Origin: Bimuria novae-zelandiae CBS 107.79
Taxonomy: Eukaryota > Ascomycota > Dothideomycetes > Pleosporales > Didymosphaeriaceae
Direction: 5' to 3'
DNA: 64,000 nt
Assembly (NCBI GenBank): GCA_010015655.1
Contig: ML976749.1
Coordinates: 193,993-257,992, forward strand
The position numbers and the translations under genes were made by a program. The notes under the pieces are model-generated. The model was not told where the DNA came from. It saw nothing but the letters and a program-made list of their open reading frames with translations, and searched no databases. The stretch's first letter is position 1. The number at the start of each line of letters is the position of its first letter. Positions 45,304-54,555 of this stretch are shown here, in pieces.

Positions 45304-45724
45304 CTAGCCAAAAACACAGATGCAAGTATGCCACAAGAACCCCCCACAGTACCCACCCGTCCTTCCCCCCTTAAGGCTCCTGCACTATCACCCTATTAGC
45401 CACCCTCCCCTACCTGACCCATTATCTACTCACATGCTTATTACATTCATACCGGTTGCGGTTCGTAAACCCGCATCCAAAGCCTCTAGCTTCGAGACTC
45501 GCGCCTGCCTCGCGGGCAGACACCTCTGACTTGTCCTCTTCAGCGACACCCCAGGGGAAGTCATCTTCAACGCCTACGTCAAACGCTGGCGTTTGATTAG
45601 CTTCGGGTTCGGCCTCGCGAGCGTCGAACGGAGCAGCGATGTCGGCGTCGGCGGTGGTGGGCGCGGCCGCGGCGCTGGCGGCGAAGGCAAGGACGGTGAT
45701 CGCGATGGCTTTGGAGAAGTACAT
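45304..45724 (-). CDS. plectasin-type fungal defensin precursor (CS-alpha-beta)
   Basis: Two exons (45434-45724, 45304-45384), 49-bp GT..AG intron, 123 residues. Signal peptide MYFSKAIAITVLAFAASAAA. The pro-region is acidic (many Glu/Asp, EAEPEA) to about residue 80 and ends LEAR. The mature part begins GFGC, as in plectasin, with six cysteines spaced C-x9-C-x3-C-x11-C-x7-C-x1-C. These include the C-x3-C / C-x-C pair and a GGYC gamma-core that define CS-alpha-beta defensins. Exon 1 carries the first two cysteines; the other four are on exon 2. Acceptor choice: TGATAG at 45385-45390 keeps frame, whereas GTGCAG six bases on (45379-45384) leads to a stop. Such peptides bind lipid II of Gram-positive bacteria in known cases; activity here is untested. 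Cleavage would be after a single Arg rather than KR. Confidence 0.88.
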
Positions 45725-46663
45725 TTTGAAGGAGTGGTTGAGAAGTGAAATGCGTTGAAGGGGACGTTGGTAATTGAGTGTGGGAGCTGAAAGTTATTGC
45801 TGGTAGATGGTTGAGATGCTGAGTGCTGATGGCTGGAAGGCATGCAATGGTGATGGTCTTTATACTCTCGCGACGAGTGATCGCCCTAATGTAAGAGTTC
45901 TATTCTCGTTGCTCTCGTTCCATTGCGTAGATTGAATACATCGTCCGAGATGAAAATGCATCTTCAAATAGAACTCCGAACCTGTGCAGTCCCATGATTG
46001 AACCCGCTTTCGAACGAATGCGAACGATACGATGAATCCTTCTATGGGTTTCAACAACCAGAACGTTTTTCTCTTCCAGGAGGTGTTGTGCCAGGATACG
46101 AAGTCGCATGCAAGACACGATCGGACATTTTGTCGCGCGCTCGTATCCTTCAGCTCGTACGCTGGCGCGTAGATCTCTAACTCCGCAAATCCACAATGCA
46201 ATGCGCCCCCACTCGTATCCGGGACTTTTGGAATGAATACTGTTCAACGGCTTTGGCCCCCTTGTCTTGCCTCAGGCCTGGCGGGGGAAAGGCGCTCGCT
46301 AAATTCGGTCTCGTAAGAAGTTTCTACTAATATGGAGGCGCTCTGAATATCCTGAACGCAGAATTGGCAGGGAAAGTCCGAAGGGTGGGCGGGAGAATGC
46401 AAAACCTTCAAGTGCAATGCATCAGCAGTGCTACCAGAGCAGAATCTGTATAAAATTGAATTCGGTGACTCGAACGCCGCTACTAATTTCACGTATGCTG
46501 TCCATTTCCATTAACCTCAGTTGGCCATTACATCTCGAAATTAAACACCAATACGCTCATGCCCGTTCCGTATCCCTGGAGAGGAGTCATCAGGCTCGCT
46601 ACTCACAAAACCACCCAAGCATTCCAGGGAGATCTTCATCAAAGGGTAGAGCAGGCCTTTTGC
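45725..46663. other. intergenic
   Basis: Defensin promoter and leader, then the 3' flank of the tetraspanin gene. No further feature recognised. Confidence 0.55.
45858..45864 (-). promoter_or_regulatory. TATA box of the defensin gene
   Basis: TATAAAG on the minus strand, about 135 bp upstream of the ATG at 45724. Confidence 0.55.
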
Positions 46664-47786
46664 CTAACTCGACGGCCTCAGCCACTCATTCTCCAACGGT
46701 CCACGCTCCTGGCCAGCAGCGTTATTGCTCCTGCCCTCGAGCGCACTCTCCACGTGCTCCGTTGCTGAATCAATCGCCTTCCTTGCTCCGTTCTCGACCT
46801 CGCCATCGCTGTGCTCCTCCTCCACGCGATCCGAGTAGCGGTTGAAGTTGGGCAAGTATTCGATCGCCCCGCGCGGATTGTCACCGCCACCGTGTTCCTC
46901 GTCGGCAAGCATGCGGGACACACGGTCGGGGACTACATTGTGGAACCAAGACTCTCGCTGCGTGGGAATCGCAATGATGGCGAACTAGCATTGTCAGCGT
47001 CGAGCGAGAGAACCGATGGATGGGTGGGACTAACCTGCCACACGAAAACTAGCGCTACAACGGCCATGAGTATCCCCGCCATGTGTTGCTCCTCGCCCTT
47101 CCAAGGACCCAAGCAGCTGTTGGTGTGTCCGAGCATCTCTTCACATGCGGTGGGCTTGTGCGTCTTATCCGGGAATGGCCATGCCATGTCGCGCGAGTTC
47201 TTCAACCCGCAGCAGTTGAACGTATCCTGTATCGTGCGCACAGCCTCCGCATTCTTGGTCCGGTATAGATGCTCCCATCTGGAACGTAGCCCGCAGTCCA
47301 GACCCGACGGCGGAGCTGCGTGCGTGCCGAGCAGCGTGATGACGACGGTCGAGTAAATGAAGATGATTGTATTCGCGACGATGACGAGCGGCGGACGACG
47401 GATCTCGCCACGTTTCAGGCGCTTGTGACGCTCCTGGCTGCGGGTGAGGTCGTAGCCAAGTTCGAGGAGGATGCCGGAGACGGCGGGAAGGACTGTAGTA
47501 GCGTAGGTGAGGCCATTGGGTAAGGGAAGGGAGAGCTTGTTTGCGAAGCTAGTGGCGTATCTGCAAGTGGTCAGTTAGACAACGGGATGTCGTGGGGTCT
47601 GACGTACCCTGAGAGCCTGCGTATGGTGATACTATTAGTGAGTGTTTCCTATGTTTGCGGGTAATGGGGCTTACGCCGTGACGAGAATGAGATACTGCGG
47701 CTTGTCAGCTGAGCTCTGAAGCTGAGAAGTATACCAATTACCACAACGCTGACCGTAGTGACAACTTGTTTTCGCGTGTAAGTCAT
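46664..47786 (-). CDS. tetraspanin-like membrane protein
   Basis: Five exons (47742-47786, 47675-47694, 47608-47631, 47035-47560, 46664-46984), introns 47, 43, 47 and 50 bp, 311 residues. Exons 2 and 3 are only 20 and 24 nt. Helices are formed around YLILVTAITIRRL (short), LTYATTVLPAVSGILLELGY, PPLVIVANTIIFIYSTVVITLLG, and HMAGILMAVVALVFVWQFAIIAI. The large loop has the tetraspanin CCG motif (DTFNCCGLKNSRDMAWPF) and further cysteines (ACEEML, SCLGPW). The tail is acidic and disordered. Fungal tetraspanins organise membrane microdomains, for example in appressoria (Pls1), but this looks like the distinct Tsp3-type group. The acceptor of intron 1 could also lie six bases earlier. Confidence 0.85.
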
Positions 47787-48326
47787 GATGATACAGCTGG
47801 CCCAGTATCAGGCACAGATTAGTCCATATGAGAAGGTAAGAGTAGTAAGGCTGCTTCGAGACGATGAAGGCAGAGGTTGAGAGAAATAAGGCTGCGCCCT
47901 TGCTTTGAGGCGCCACCAGCTTCTCCGCATTTCGCGCTGTGGAGGGGTAGGGATACCTATCGCTTGGTCCTTTCACGTCGGAGGCGCCAGCCAAGAGCCG
48001 ATGCCATGGTTCACCCGACAGCGGACCATGCAGCTCTCTGCGTGCTCCTAACCTGAGCTTTGATTGGCGACATCGGGAGCCGGACAATAAGCTACAATTG
48101 CTAAGAAGATAACAATGGAAGATCAACGTGCCGTTCGAGATGGAATTCCTGTCACGTCAACGATGGAACCGTAGGCTGTGGGCCCTGGGACAACTTTCGG
48201 GATGGATTCAAAATTACGTCATCCTCACCCCTAAACACAAAAAGCCTCGGCATTATGTATACCTGAGGTATGCCTCCAGGGCTGTAAGTGCAACACGAGA
48301 GCAGCGACACTCACGAGTTATCAATC
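47787..48326. promoter_or_regulatory. divergent promoter region, tetraspanin / ICMT-like gene
   Basis: 540 bp between starts; no clear element seen. Confidence 0.5.
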
Positions 48327-49100
48327 ATGGAAATCTACTGGCTAGTCCACATGTCTGCTCTCGTCCTCATTTACTACAACTACCTCTCCTCCACCGCTGT
48401 TATAATTCTCACCGCGGGCTACCTGACCCAGCTCCAATTACGCCGACCCAGCAGCAAGACGGCGACCACGAAGAATGAATCCTGGATCATGTGGCTCATG
48501 GCTTCATCTTTGGTTACAAACTTAGCCCGCATCGTCACACTGATGATAGCTGCGCACCACGCGACTATCTCGCATGCCAAATTCTCGTCGCGTAAACCCC
48601 CTCACGCTGAGACGATGATACGAAACACCTGCCCTGTACCGGAGTACCTTGACGAGAAGATGTTCACCCTATCGCCTCAAGTCCTCGCCAGTCTGGCGCT
48701 GCTGTGTGCAGGGAGCTACATCCGTTCCCGTGCCTTCACCCAGCTGGGTAACAATTTCACGTATCGTCTTACGAAGCCGGATCACCTCGTTACGGATGGT
48801 CTGTACGCGTACGTGAGGCATCCGTCGTACACGGGGCTTCTTGCTGTGCTGTTTGCAAAGTACTCGCTCTTTAGCCGGCAGAGGGGCGTTTTTAGTTGTT
48901 GGGCGCCCTTGGTAGACGAGAGGCTTGTGATCGATGATCGCATTGGCTATCTGGCTTCGGCCATTGTATTTGCCATTCTCGTGTGGATGTTTATGGTCAA
49001 GAGGGTTGAGGCTGAGGAGACGATGATGGAGAAGGAGTTCGGGCAGTCTTGGAGGGAATATTGCAAGGGCACGAAGAAGTTCATTCCGTTTGTGTACTAA
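48327..49100 (+). CDS. isoprenylcysteine carboxyl methyltransferase-like protein (ICMT/PEMT fold)
   Basis: Single exon, 257 residues. It begins [20 protein letters not shown]. Helices follow near 25-45, 55-80, 110-130 and 215-235. The methyltransferase signature is [21 protein letters not shown] at about 170-190, in which RHPxYxG contacts S-adenosylmethionine, and the closing [28 protein letters not shown]. This is the ICMT family, whose founding member Ste14 methylates the C-terminal prenyl-cysteine of Ras-like and mating-factor proteins at the ER. It may instead be one of the many fungal paralogues of unknown substrate, since the N-terminal half is divergent. The frame is open for 13 codons upstream without an ATG. 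Confidence 0.88.
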   Translation: MEIYWLVHMSALVLIYYNYLSSTAVIILTAGYLTQLQLRRPSSKTATTKNESWIMWLMASSLVTNLARIVTLMIAAHHATISHAKFSSRKPPHAETMIRNTCPVPEYLDEKMFTLSPQVLASLALLCAGSYIRSRAFTQLGNNFTYRLTKPDHLVTDGLYAYVRHPSYTGLLAVLFAKYSLFSRQRGVFSCWAPLVDERLVIDDRIGYLASAIVFAILVWMFMVKRVEAEETMMEKEFGQSWREYCKGTKKFIPFVY

Positions 49101-49304
49101 GATCTCAAAACGTGAAAGTTGCGTATGCGTACTCCGCATTGAAGAAGTTGGGAGATGAGAAGGTCAGTGTAGTGTGTATTCGATCCTCCGTGTCGAGAAA
49201 TTTGTGTTATTTCTGCTCTGATATAAACTTCAGTGTAGAGTATATAGCTGCCCGTACATTGTCGACGCAGGGTCGAGGTGCCAACGAAGGTTGGAGAGAG
49301 CAAC

Positions 49305-49975
49305 CTACAGCTTTGCCAGGACGGCATCCGCTCCAGAAACCTTTGTAATGTCAGCCAGAAACTGCGTTCACGGAAAACTTTCCTTACAGAGACTTCCCCC
49401 GGCGATGACTCCTTTTCTGCGTAGGTAATCTTACCATGATCTATGACCATGGCCCATCGTCCATTGCGGTCACCGCCACCCGACCAACCATACTCCTTGG
49501 AGAAGAAAGTCTTGGTGTCCGAAAAGAATAAGATATCATCACCCTTCACACCATTGACCTTGCCCCAAGCATTCATGACCCAGGCGTCATTGCTCGCGAT
49601 GACAGCTACAATGTCCACGCCCTTGTCCTTGAACTCGCTTCGCTTCTGGATGTATGGCGGGAGGTGGCGGGCCTGGCAGCCGGGTGTAAAGGCTCCTGTG
49701 ACACAGCTATCAGCATGTGATACTCTGATTGCTAAAGTACGTTACACACCGGGAACGCTGAACAGCACGACCTTCTTGTCCTTCCACTCCGTGCTGGCGT
49801 CGTACGCTTGAGGGATGCCACAGGCAGTCGCATCTGAGTCGGTGATCGGAGCCCACCTGAAATACGTCAGCACAATGTTCTCAGGCAGACTGCGAAAGAC
49901 ACCTGTGTCCACTGGGGGTCCTCACTCAAACTTCACGCCATCCGGGAAGGTGTCGCCGACTTGGAGAGGTGCCAT
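49305..49975 (-). CDS. PMP20/Asp f 3-type peroxiredoxin with peroxisomal signal
   Basis: Four exons (49926-49975, 49750-49856, 49388-49695, 49305-49340), introns 69, 54 and 47 bp, 166 residues. It reads [17 protein letters not shown], then [20 protein letters not shown] with the peroxidatic Cys in [45 protein letters not shown] and [15 protein letters not shown]. The last exon is eleven codons plus stop and ends AKL, a match to the PTS1 peroxisome signal. The family reduces hydrogen and alkyl peroxides with thioredoxin; fungal relatives are abundant proteins and allergens. Length is normal (about 167). All splice phases agree. Confidence 0.94.
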
Positions 49976-50690
49976 TGTGATCACTAACTTTCTTGGAATC
50001 AATTGAGAAGCTTGAGGAGAGGATGTAAAGTTTAGGCGGTGTATTGCTTATGAAGCTGAAGCTAGTCTGGCAATCAAGTTTGGGCGGAGTAGTGCTTATG
50101 AAGCTGTAACTGTTCTGGCAATCTGGTTGGTCTTATGGGCCGGACAGCGCGGAGTTTCTGGCGGGGTCCATGGAGGGGCAGCGTGCACCAGAAGGGTCCA
50201 CAGCAATGGCATCACCGAGGCATCTTCCAATGAGGCAGGAAGCTGAACCCTTAGCCTCGCCTTGCAATCGATGTCAATTCCAAATAGTTTACCCTGGCTG
50301 GACGCCCTGGAAAGGATGCAGCCTGTACAAAACTAATTGAACGCCGCCGACGCTCGGCAAGCTGCCGATAAAAGAAAAGCTGCTCGGCACCATCATACAG
50401 GCCGACGGGCTTGGACGAGTCCGAGACCCACAGCCACGCAGTTTCAATGTCAGACAAGTCACTCGGCTCTAAGCGTGTTTAGATGAATCAGCATGTGTAG
50501 AAAATATTGAGGATCCATTATACATAAGAGTCACTTATGCTGGTTGCTGGCGCAGTAGCTTCCTACCCATGCCTCTAGTGTCGCCTATTATTCACAGGAA
50601 AAGGAAGGCCGTTACCTGTAATATAAAAGCACACCATAAGCGCTTCAATCACCGCTTCCTCTCCTCATCTCCTCCACCAAATCGCCCGCC
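49976..50690. promoter_or_regulatory. divergent promoter region, peroxiredoxin / NTF2-like gene
   Basis: 715 bp; contains a diverged 48-bp direct repeat (50031-50126) on the peroxiredoxin side. No gene supported. Confidence 0.5.
50031..50126. repeat. 48-bp direct repeat, two diverged copies
   Basis: Copies 50031-50078 and 50079-50126 share GCTTATGAAGCTG and TTCTGGCAATC-like cores at the same offset. Confidence 0.75.
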
Positions 50691-51258
50691 ATGTCTCTGA
50701 GTCCACCGTTCACCGAGGAATCCGCCCGTGCCAAGGTCAAAAAGGCCCAAGATCTGTGGAATTCGCAAGATCCCCAAAAGTGCTCCGCAGCGTATACGCC
50801 TGACAGTATCTGGCGTAACCGAGGGGTCTTTTTCAGCGGCCAAAAAGCCATCGAAGAATTTCTGACGAAGAAGTGGGAGAAGGAGAAGAACTACCGGCTC
50901 CGCAAGGAGCTCTTCGCCTTCACTGACAACAAGATCGCTGTGCAATTTTGGTACGAGTATCAAGATGCGCACGACGCCATGAAGTGGAAGCGATGTTACG
51001 GACTCGAAGATTGTACGCAGCTCTCAGACACCAAGCAGGTGTCCCTTGGCTAATTGTGAATTTCCACGTATAGGGACGTTCGCGGAGGATGGCCGCATGC
51101 GTAAGCGGCAGATGAGCGGAAACGACGTGGAGATCAGCGACTCGGGTCGGTTCTGCGCCCTACAACTCAATCATATGATACTGATCGTTGCTCCAGAGCG
51201 TTGGTTCAAGGAAGGTGTCGATGTCAATACGGTTGATATCAGCGAGCAGCATTGGTGA
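50691..51258 (+). CDS. DUF1348 / NTF2-like (SnoaL-fold) small protein
   Basis: Three exons (50691-51012, 51074-51145, 51197-51258), introns 61 and 51 bp, 151 residues. It reads ARAKVKKAQDLWNSQDPQKC, DSIWRNRGVFFSGQKAIEEF, KNYRLRKELFAFTDNKIAVQ, WYEYQDAHDAMKWKRCYGLED, then AEDGRMRKRQMSGNDVEIS and ERWFKEGVDVNTVDI. This order is the DUF1348 family, an NTF2-like cone-fold widespread in bacteria and fungi. The exon joins rebuild the conserved Trp-Thr and Glu-Arg-Trp junctions. No catalytic role is known. The stop lies 13 bp from the stop of the convergent roadblock gene, so their transcripts must overlap. Confidence 0.92.
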
Positions 51259-51271
51259 GCTCGTTGGGTGC

Positions 51272-51787
51272 TCAAGCCGGCGGTGTATCGTGGACGAGGA
51301 CGTGGATGAACTTGCAGTCTGCACCCAGTTAGCGGAGGAATTATGAAACAACCGTGTCTAGCTCACCGGGTATGATAACCAGTTCATTCTTCTTGGTTCG
51401 CAAGCGCAACAACTTGACCTCGTCTTCTTCGTACAAGCCCTCTACCAAGTTTCCGGCTGCCGTAAGAAACGCCCACACCTTGCTCGCTACGTCTTCAGCA
51501 CTATTCATGCCGGTGTCTTTCTTTCCGTTCGTATAGCTGTCGGGCGCCGTCTCGTTCGAGGCAGGCAACGTGCTGTTGGGGTTCGCAGAGGAGGAATTTG
51601 ATATTAAGCCCGTGGTGCGCACAATGGCTCCGTTATCGCGTGAAAGAATCAGGGTGCTCTGGACTCCTGGCTTTTGACTGAGGCGGACAAGGTGCGCGAG
51701 CGTCTCTTCGGGCTGCATCGCTGTTAGTTCGTGCTTGCGGCACAAGAACCGCGGGGGGCGTACGGATTTCTCGGCTACGGCGCCCAT
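51272..51787 (-). CDS. roadblock/LC7-type dynein light chain
   Basis: Two exons (51367-51787, 51272-51318), 48-bp intron, 155 residues. It reads ETLAHLVRLSQKPGVQSTLILSRDNGAIVRTTG, the first strand-helix-strand of the roadblock fold. An inserted Ser/Asn/Thr-rich loop follows (about residues 68-95), then EDVASKVWAFLTAAGNLVEG, VKLLRLRTKKNELVIIP and the C-terminal KFIHVLVHDTPPA. Roadblock light chains dimerise on the cytoplasmic dynein intermediate chain. The loop makes it longer than the animal protein (about 96 residues), as is usual in Pezizomycotina. The start is the second Met of the frame, which fits the family better than an upstream Met 18 codons earlier. Confidence 0.9.
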
Positions 51788-52107
51788 TTTGAAGACGAGG
51801 TGTGTATTCGTGTAGAAGAAGGGACAGTATTCGTGACGCAATTAATTAAGAACTGCACGAGGTCTCCTTACAACATGATCTTGTTGATGTTTGGCCCATG
51901 GCTCTAACAAACACGATCGGCAGTCGCCAAGACGGCTTATTAAGCGTGGCCCAATGGAGCAGCCGCGAATTTTCTTGACTTCGATCAGTGCACACCTTGC
52001 GAACGGTTGTGTGTAAACTCTAGCACGATTTTCACGAATAGCATTCATGCGAATATCATGCCAACGTGGACTTTGCAGCAATTACCTCGATAGTGGTTGA
52101 CATACAA
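51788..52107. promoter_or_regulatory. divergent promoter region, roadblock / IPI1
   Basis: 320 bp between starts; no clear motif. Confidence 0.5.
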
Positions 52108-53243
52108 ATGGGTTCCAGTGCCAAAAAGAAGAAAGAGAAGAAGAAGGATTTCCAGAAAGCGAAGCTGAAGGTTGGCAAGACCAAACCCAAGGCCGCCAAT
52201 GCAACAGATACGGGTTTCAAGGCCAAAGGTACGCGGATTTTATGAACATCGTGACATTGCACGAAGTTCTGCCAGCCCGGTCACCACTACGCATGCCGGC
52301 TACCTGGAAATGATTCTTAAAAGTATTTGCTGACTTTCATACAGCAATCGCCCTGAAGCAGCAGTCTCTTTCAGCAACCGCTCCGACTGTAGAGGCGCAA
52401 TGTGCGCATCAGCTTTCTCTACTCAACCACAAATCCGACACACAAAGGCGAGATTCGCTTGCCTACCTGACGACAGTCATCTCAACGCACCCACCAGGTT
52501 CACCTCTACCACAGCCAGCTTCAGTCATCATCTCGACTGTCCAACGCTTGGTTCTGGATGGATCAAATAGCGTGCGACAGCAAATGCTGAAGCTGGTGCA
52601 GAGCCTGCCCAAAGCCGATGTTGCAAGCCATACGGACTCGCTCTTACTGCATACTCGCGCCGGAATGACACATCTATCCACCGATATTCGGACCTTTTCC
52701 CTTGAAATGCTAGAGTGGTTGCTGAGCGTTGCTGGAGACGAGGTTGTCAGCTGTGCCGGCGGCTGGGTGAAGACTCTAAAATGCTTCCTTAGCTTACTAG
52801 GCTGGCAAGCTCAATTCGGGAGCAAATGGTCCGCCACGAAGTCTTTCGGGAAAACAGTTGGAGATTCGAAGGTTCAGGTGAAGCAGATGACCACTTTGGC
52901 GACGTTTCTGAGAGCTGGCATGTCACAGCCAAAGCAGATGGCGGCAATTGGGAGCGGCGAGGTCAGCTTTCCGTTGTCACAGACCGAGCATCATGTACTT
53001 TCAGAGCGTTCGAATACGTTCGCGCATTTGAATCTCTTCGGAGCGGCTCGAGATGAGGAGGCGGAGATGTACGAGGATAGGGAAGATCGTCAGAGGGTGT
53101 TCCACGAATTGGCAGAGCCCGCAATCGCGGCGGGCCTGGAGCAAGCGACGAAAGGAGGTGGGGAGTTGGGACGCGCAGGGGCTCAGTTACGGAAGGCGAT
53201 GAAAGAAGGCATGGCCGACTTCCATGGAATTGATAACACATGA
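52108..53243 (+). CDS. IPI1: pre-rRNA processing protein Ipi1
   Basis: Two exons (52108-52228, 52345-53243), 116-bp intron, 339 residues. The N-terminus is highly basic, MGSSAKKKKEKKKDFQKAK, then LKVGKTKPKAANATDTGFKAK, the hallmark opening of Ipi1/Tex10. The armadillo-like part has LSLLNHKSDTQRRDSLAYLT, RLVLDGSNSVRQQMLKLVQ and STDIRTFSLEMLEWLL. Ipi1 works with Rix1 and Ipi3 (Rix1 complex) in the nucleus to process ITS2 and mature pre-60S ribosomes. Length matches yeast (334). The intron is longer than its neighbours. Confidence 0.94.
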
Positions 53244-54555
53244 GTGCTCAACGGGAAGCGGAGGCACTCGTGGGACATCATTTCATGACGAGACTACTGG
53301 ACGGCATCGAAGTGCCTGGTTATCAGTCGCGTGTCAGCCAGGTCAGACTTATTGGCGTAGAACTCCCAGCAATCTGACTTTCACTGGACTGCATCAAGGA
53401 GTTGGTGATGCTAGAGACACCCAAGCAATACTTGAGCTAGTGCCTCAATATTAGTCTCTACGATTGTTGACCTGAATCTGACGGCTAGTAGAGGATGTAG
53501 TGAGGATTACCACGCGTTTCTTTCGAGCTTCCGAAAGACAATTGGTCGGCGAGTGAATGAATGACTACAAGCTCCGAGGTACGACACCAAAGGGGTACCC
53601 AAATTAGTTTCGTGTGGGTTCCTCATCGGTGCGTGGAGCCCTGTCTAATTTCGAGCATGTAATGGAGTATTCAACGATACTGTTCGTCTCGCTCACCGTT
53701 GCTGAGCCCCGCTCAGTGACCCATCGACTCTCGAAATGGCGGATAACCCCTGTAAAGCATCACAGTTTTTGAAACTTGTCGAATCACACTGCCCAGAAGG
53801 GCATGCTGGGTCTGGACCCATGATTTACCGATTTTCAGGTAACAGTGGGTTCAGGTGGTCTTGCCCGGGTGCAAACATCGCCGCCCAAGTGCAGGAGACG
53901 CGGTAGGGACTTGCGAAGCTTGGAACTGCCAAAGGGGCTTCTCCCTCTGGTCTGCTTGCGTCAATTCGATTTATGGTCAAGTGCCTAATCACAGTAAGAA
54001 CTGTTTATGCATAATCTAAAGGCATGACCCAGCGACTGATCGCTGTCAGCCAAAATCACACCTCACACCATTCTTGTGTGTCGAGCGATGAGAGAGTGTT
54101 CGCGAAACTTCGCTGTTACATTCCACTGGAGAGTGACACCAAGACCCAATTCGCACATAGCGCATGAAAACGGCCGGGGTTTTCATGTAATGACTGCGTC
54201 TGCCTTACCGGTCCAGTATCGAATGTGCAGCAAGTGCCTAACGGCGCAACCAATTAAGTTTGGGTCCCACGAGCATCTCTCATGGAGCCCCACTTTTCTA
54301 TCACTATAAAAGATTTGCCCTTTCCTCTCACCTTTTGCCTTTCTGATTCTTTGTCTAGCTAGCTTATCAGCCTAAAAGTGGGGCTTGCTTTTATGTATGA
54401 CGTAGTACATAGAACTAGTTTATAAAAGGGAAAGTTCACTGGTACCCGCTCCATATCTATTTATATCATTTGCGCATTTGGTTTAGGCAAATTTACTGGC
54501 TTTAGGCAACACCCTCGCTACCGTCCACACAGCAATCCAACTGCTTGGCGGACCA
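53244..54555. other. intergenic
   Basis: About 1.3 kb with no supported gene. An inverted repeat AGCCCCACTTTT / AAAAGTGGGGCT lies at 54286-54297 and 54374-54385; a weak TE footprint is possible but unproven. Confidence 0.5.
54286..54385. repeat. 12-bp inverted repeat, 76-bp spacer
   Basis: Perfect arms at 54286-54297 and 54374-54385. Confidence 0.75.
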
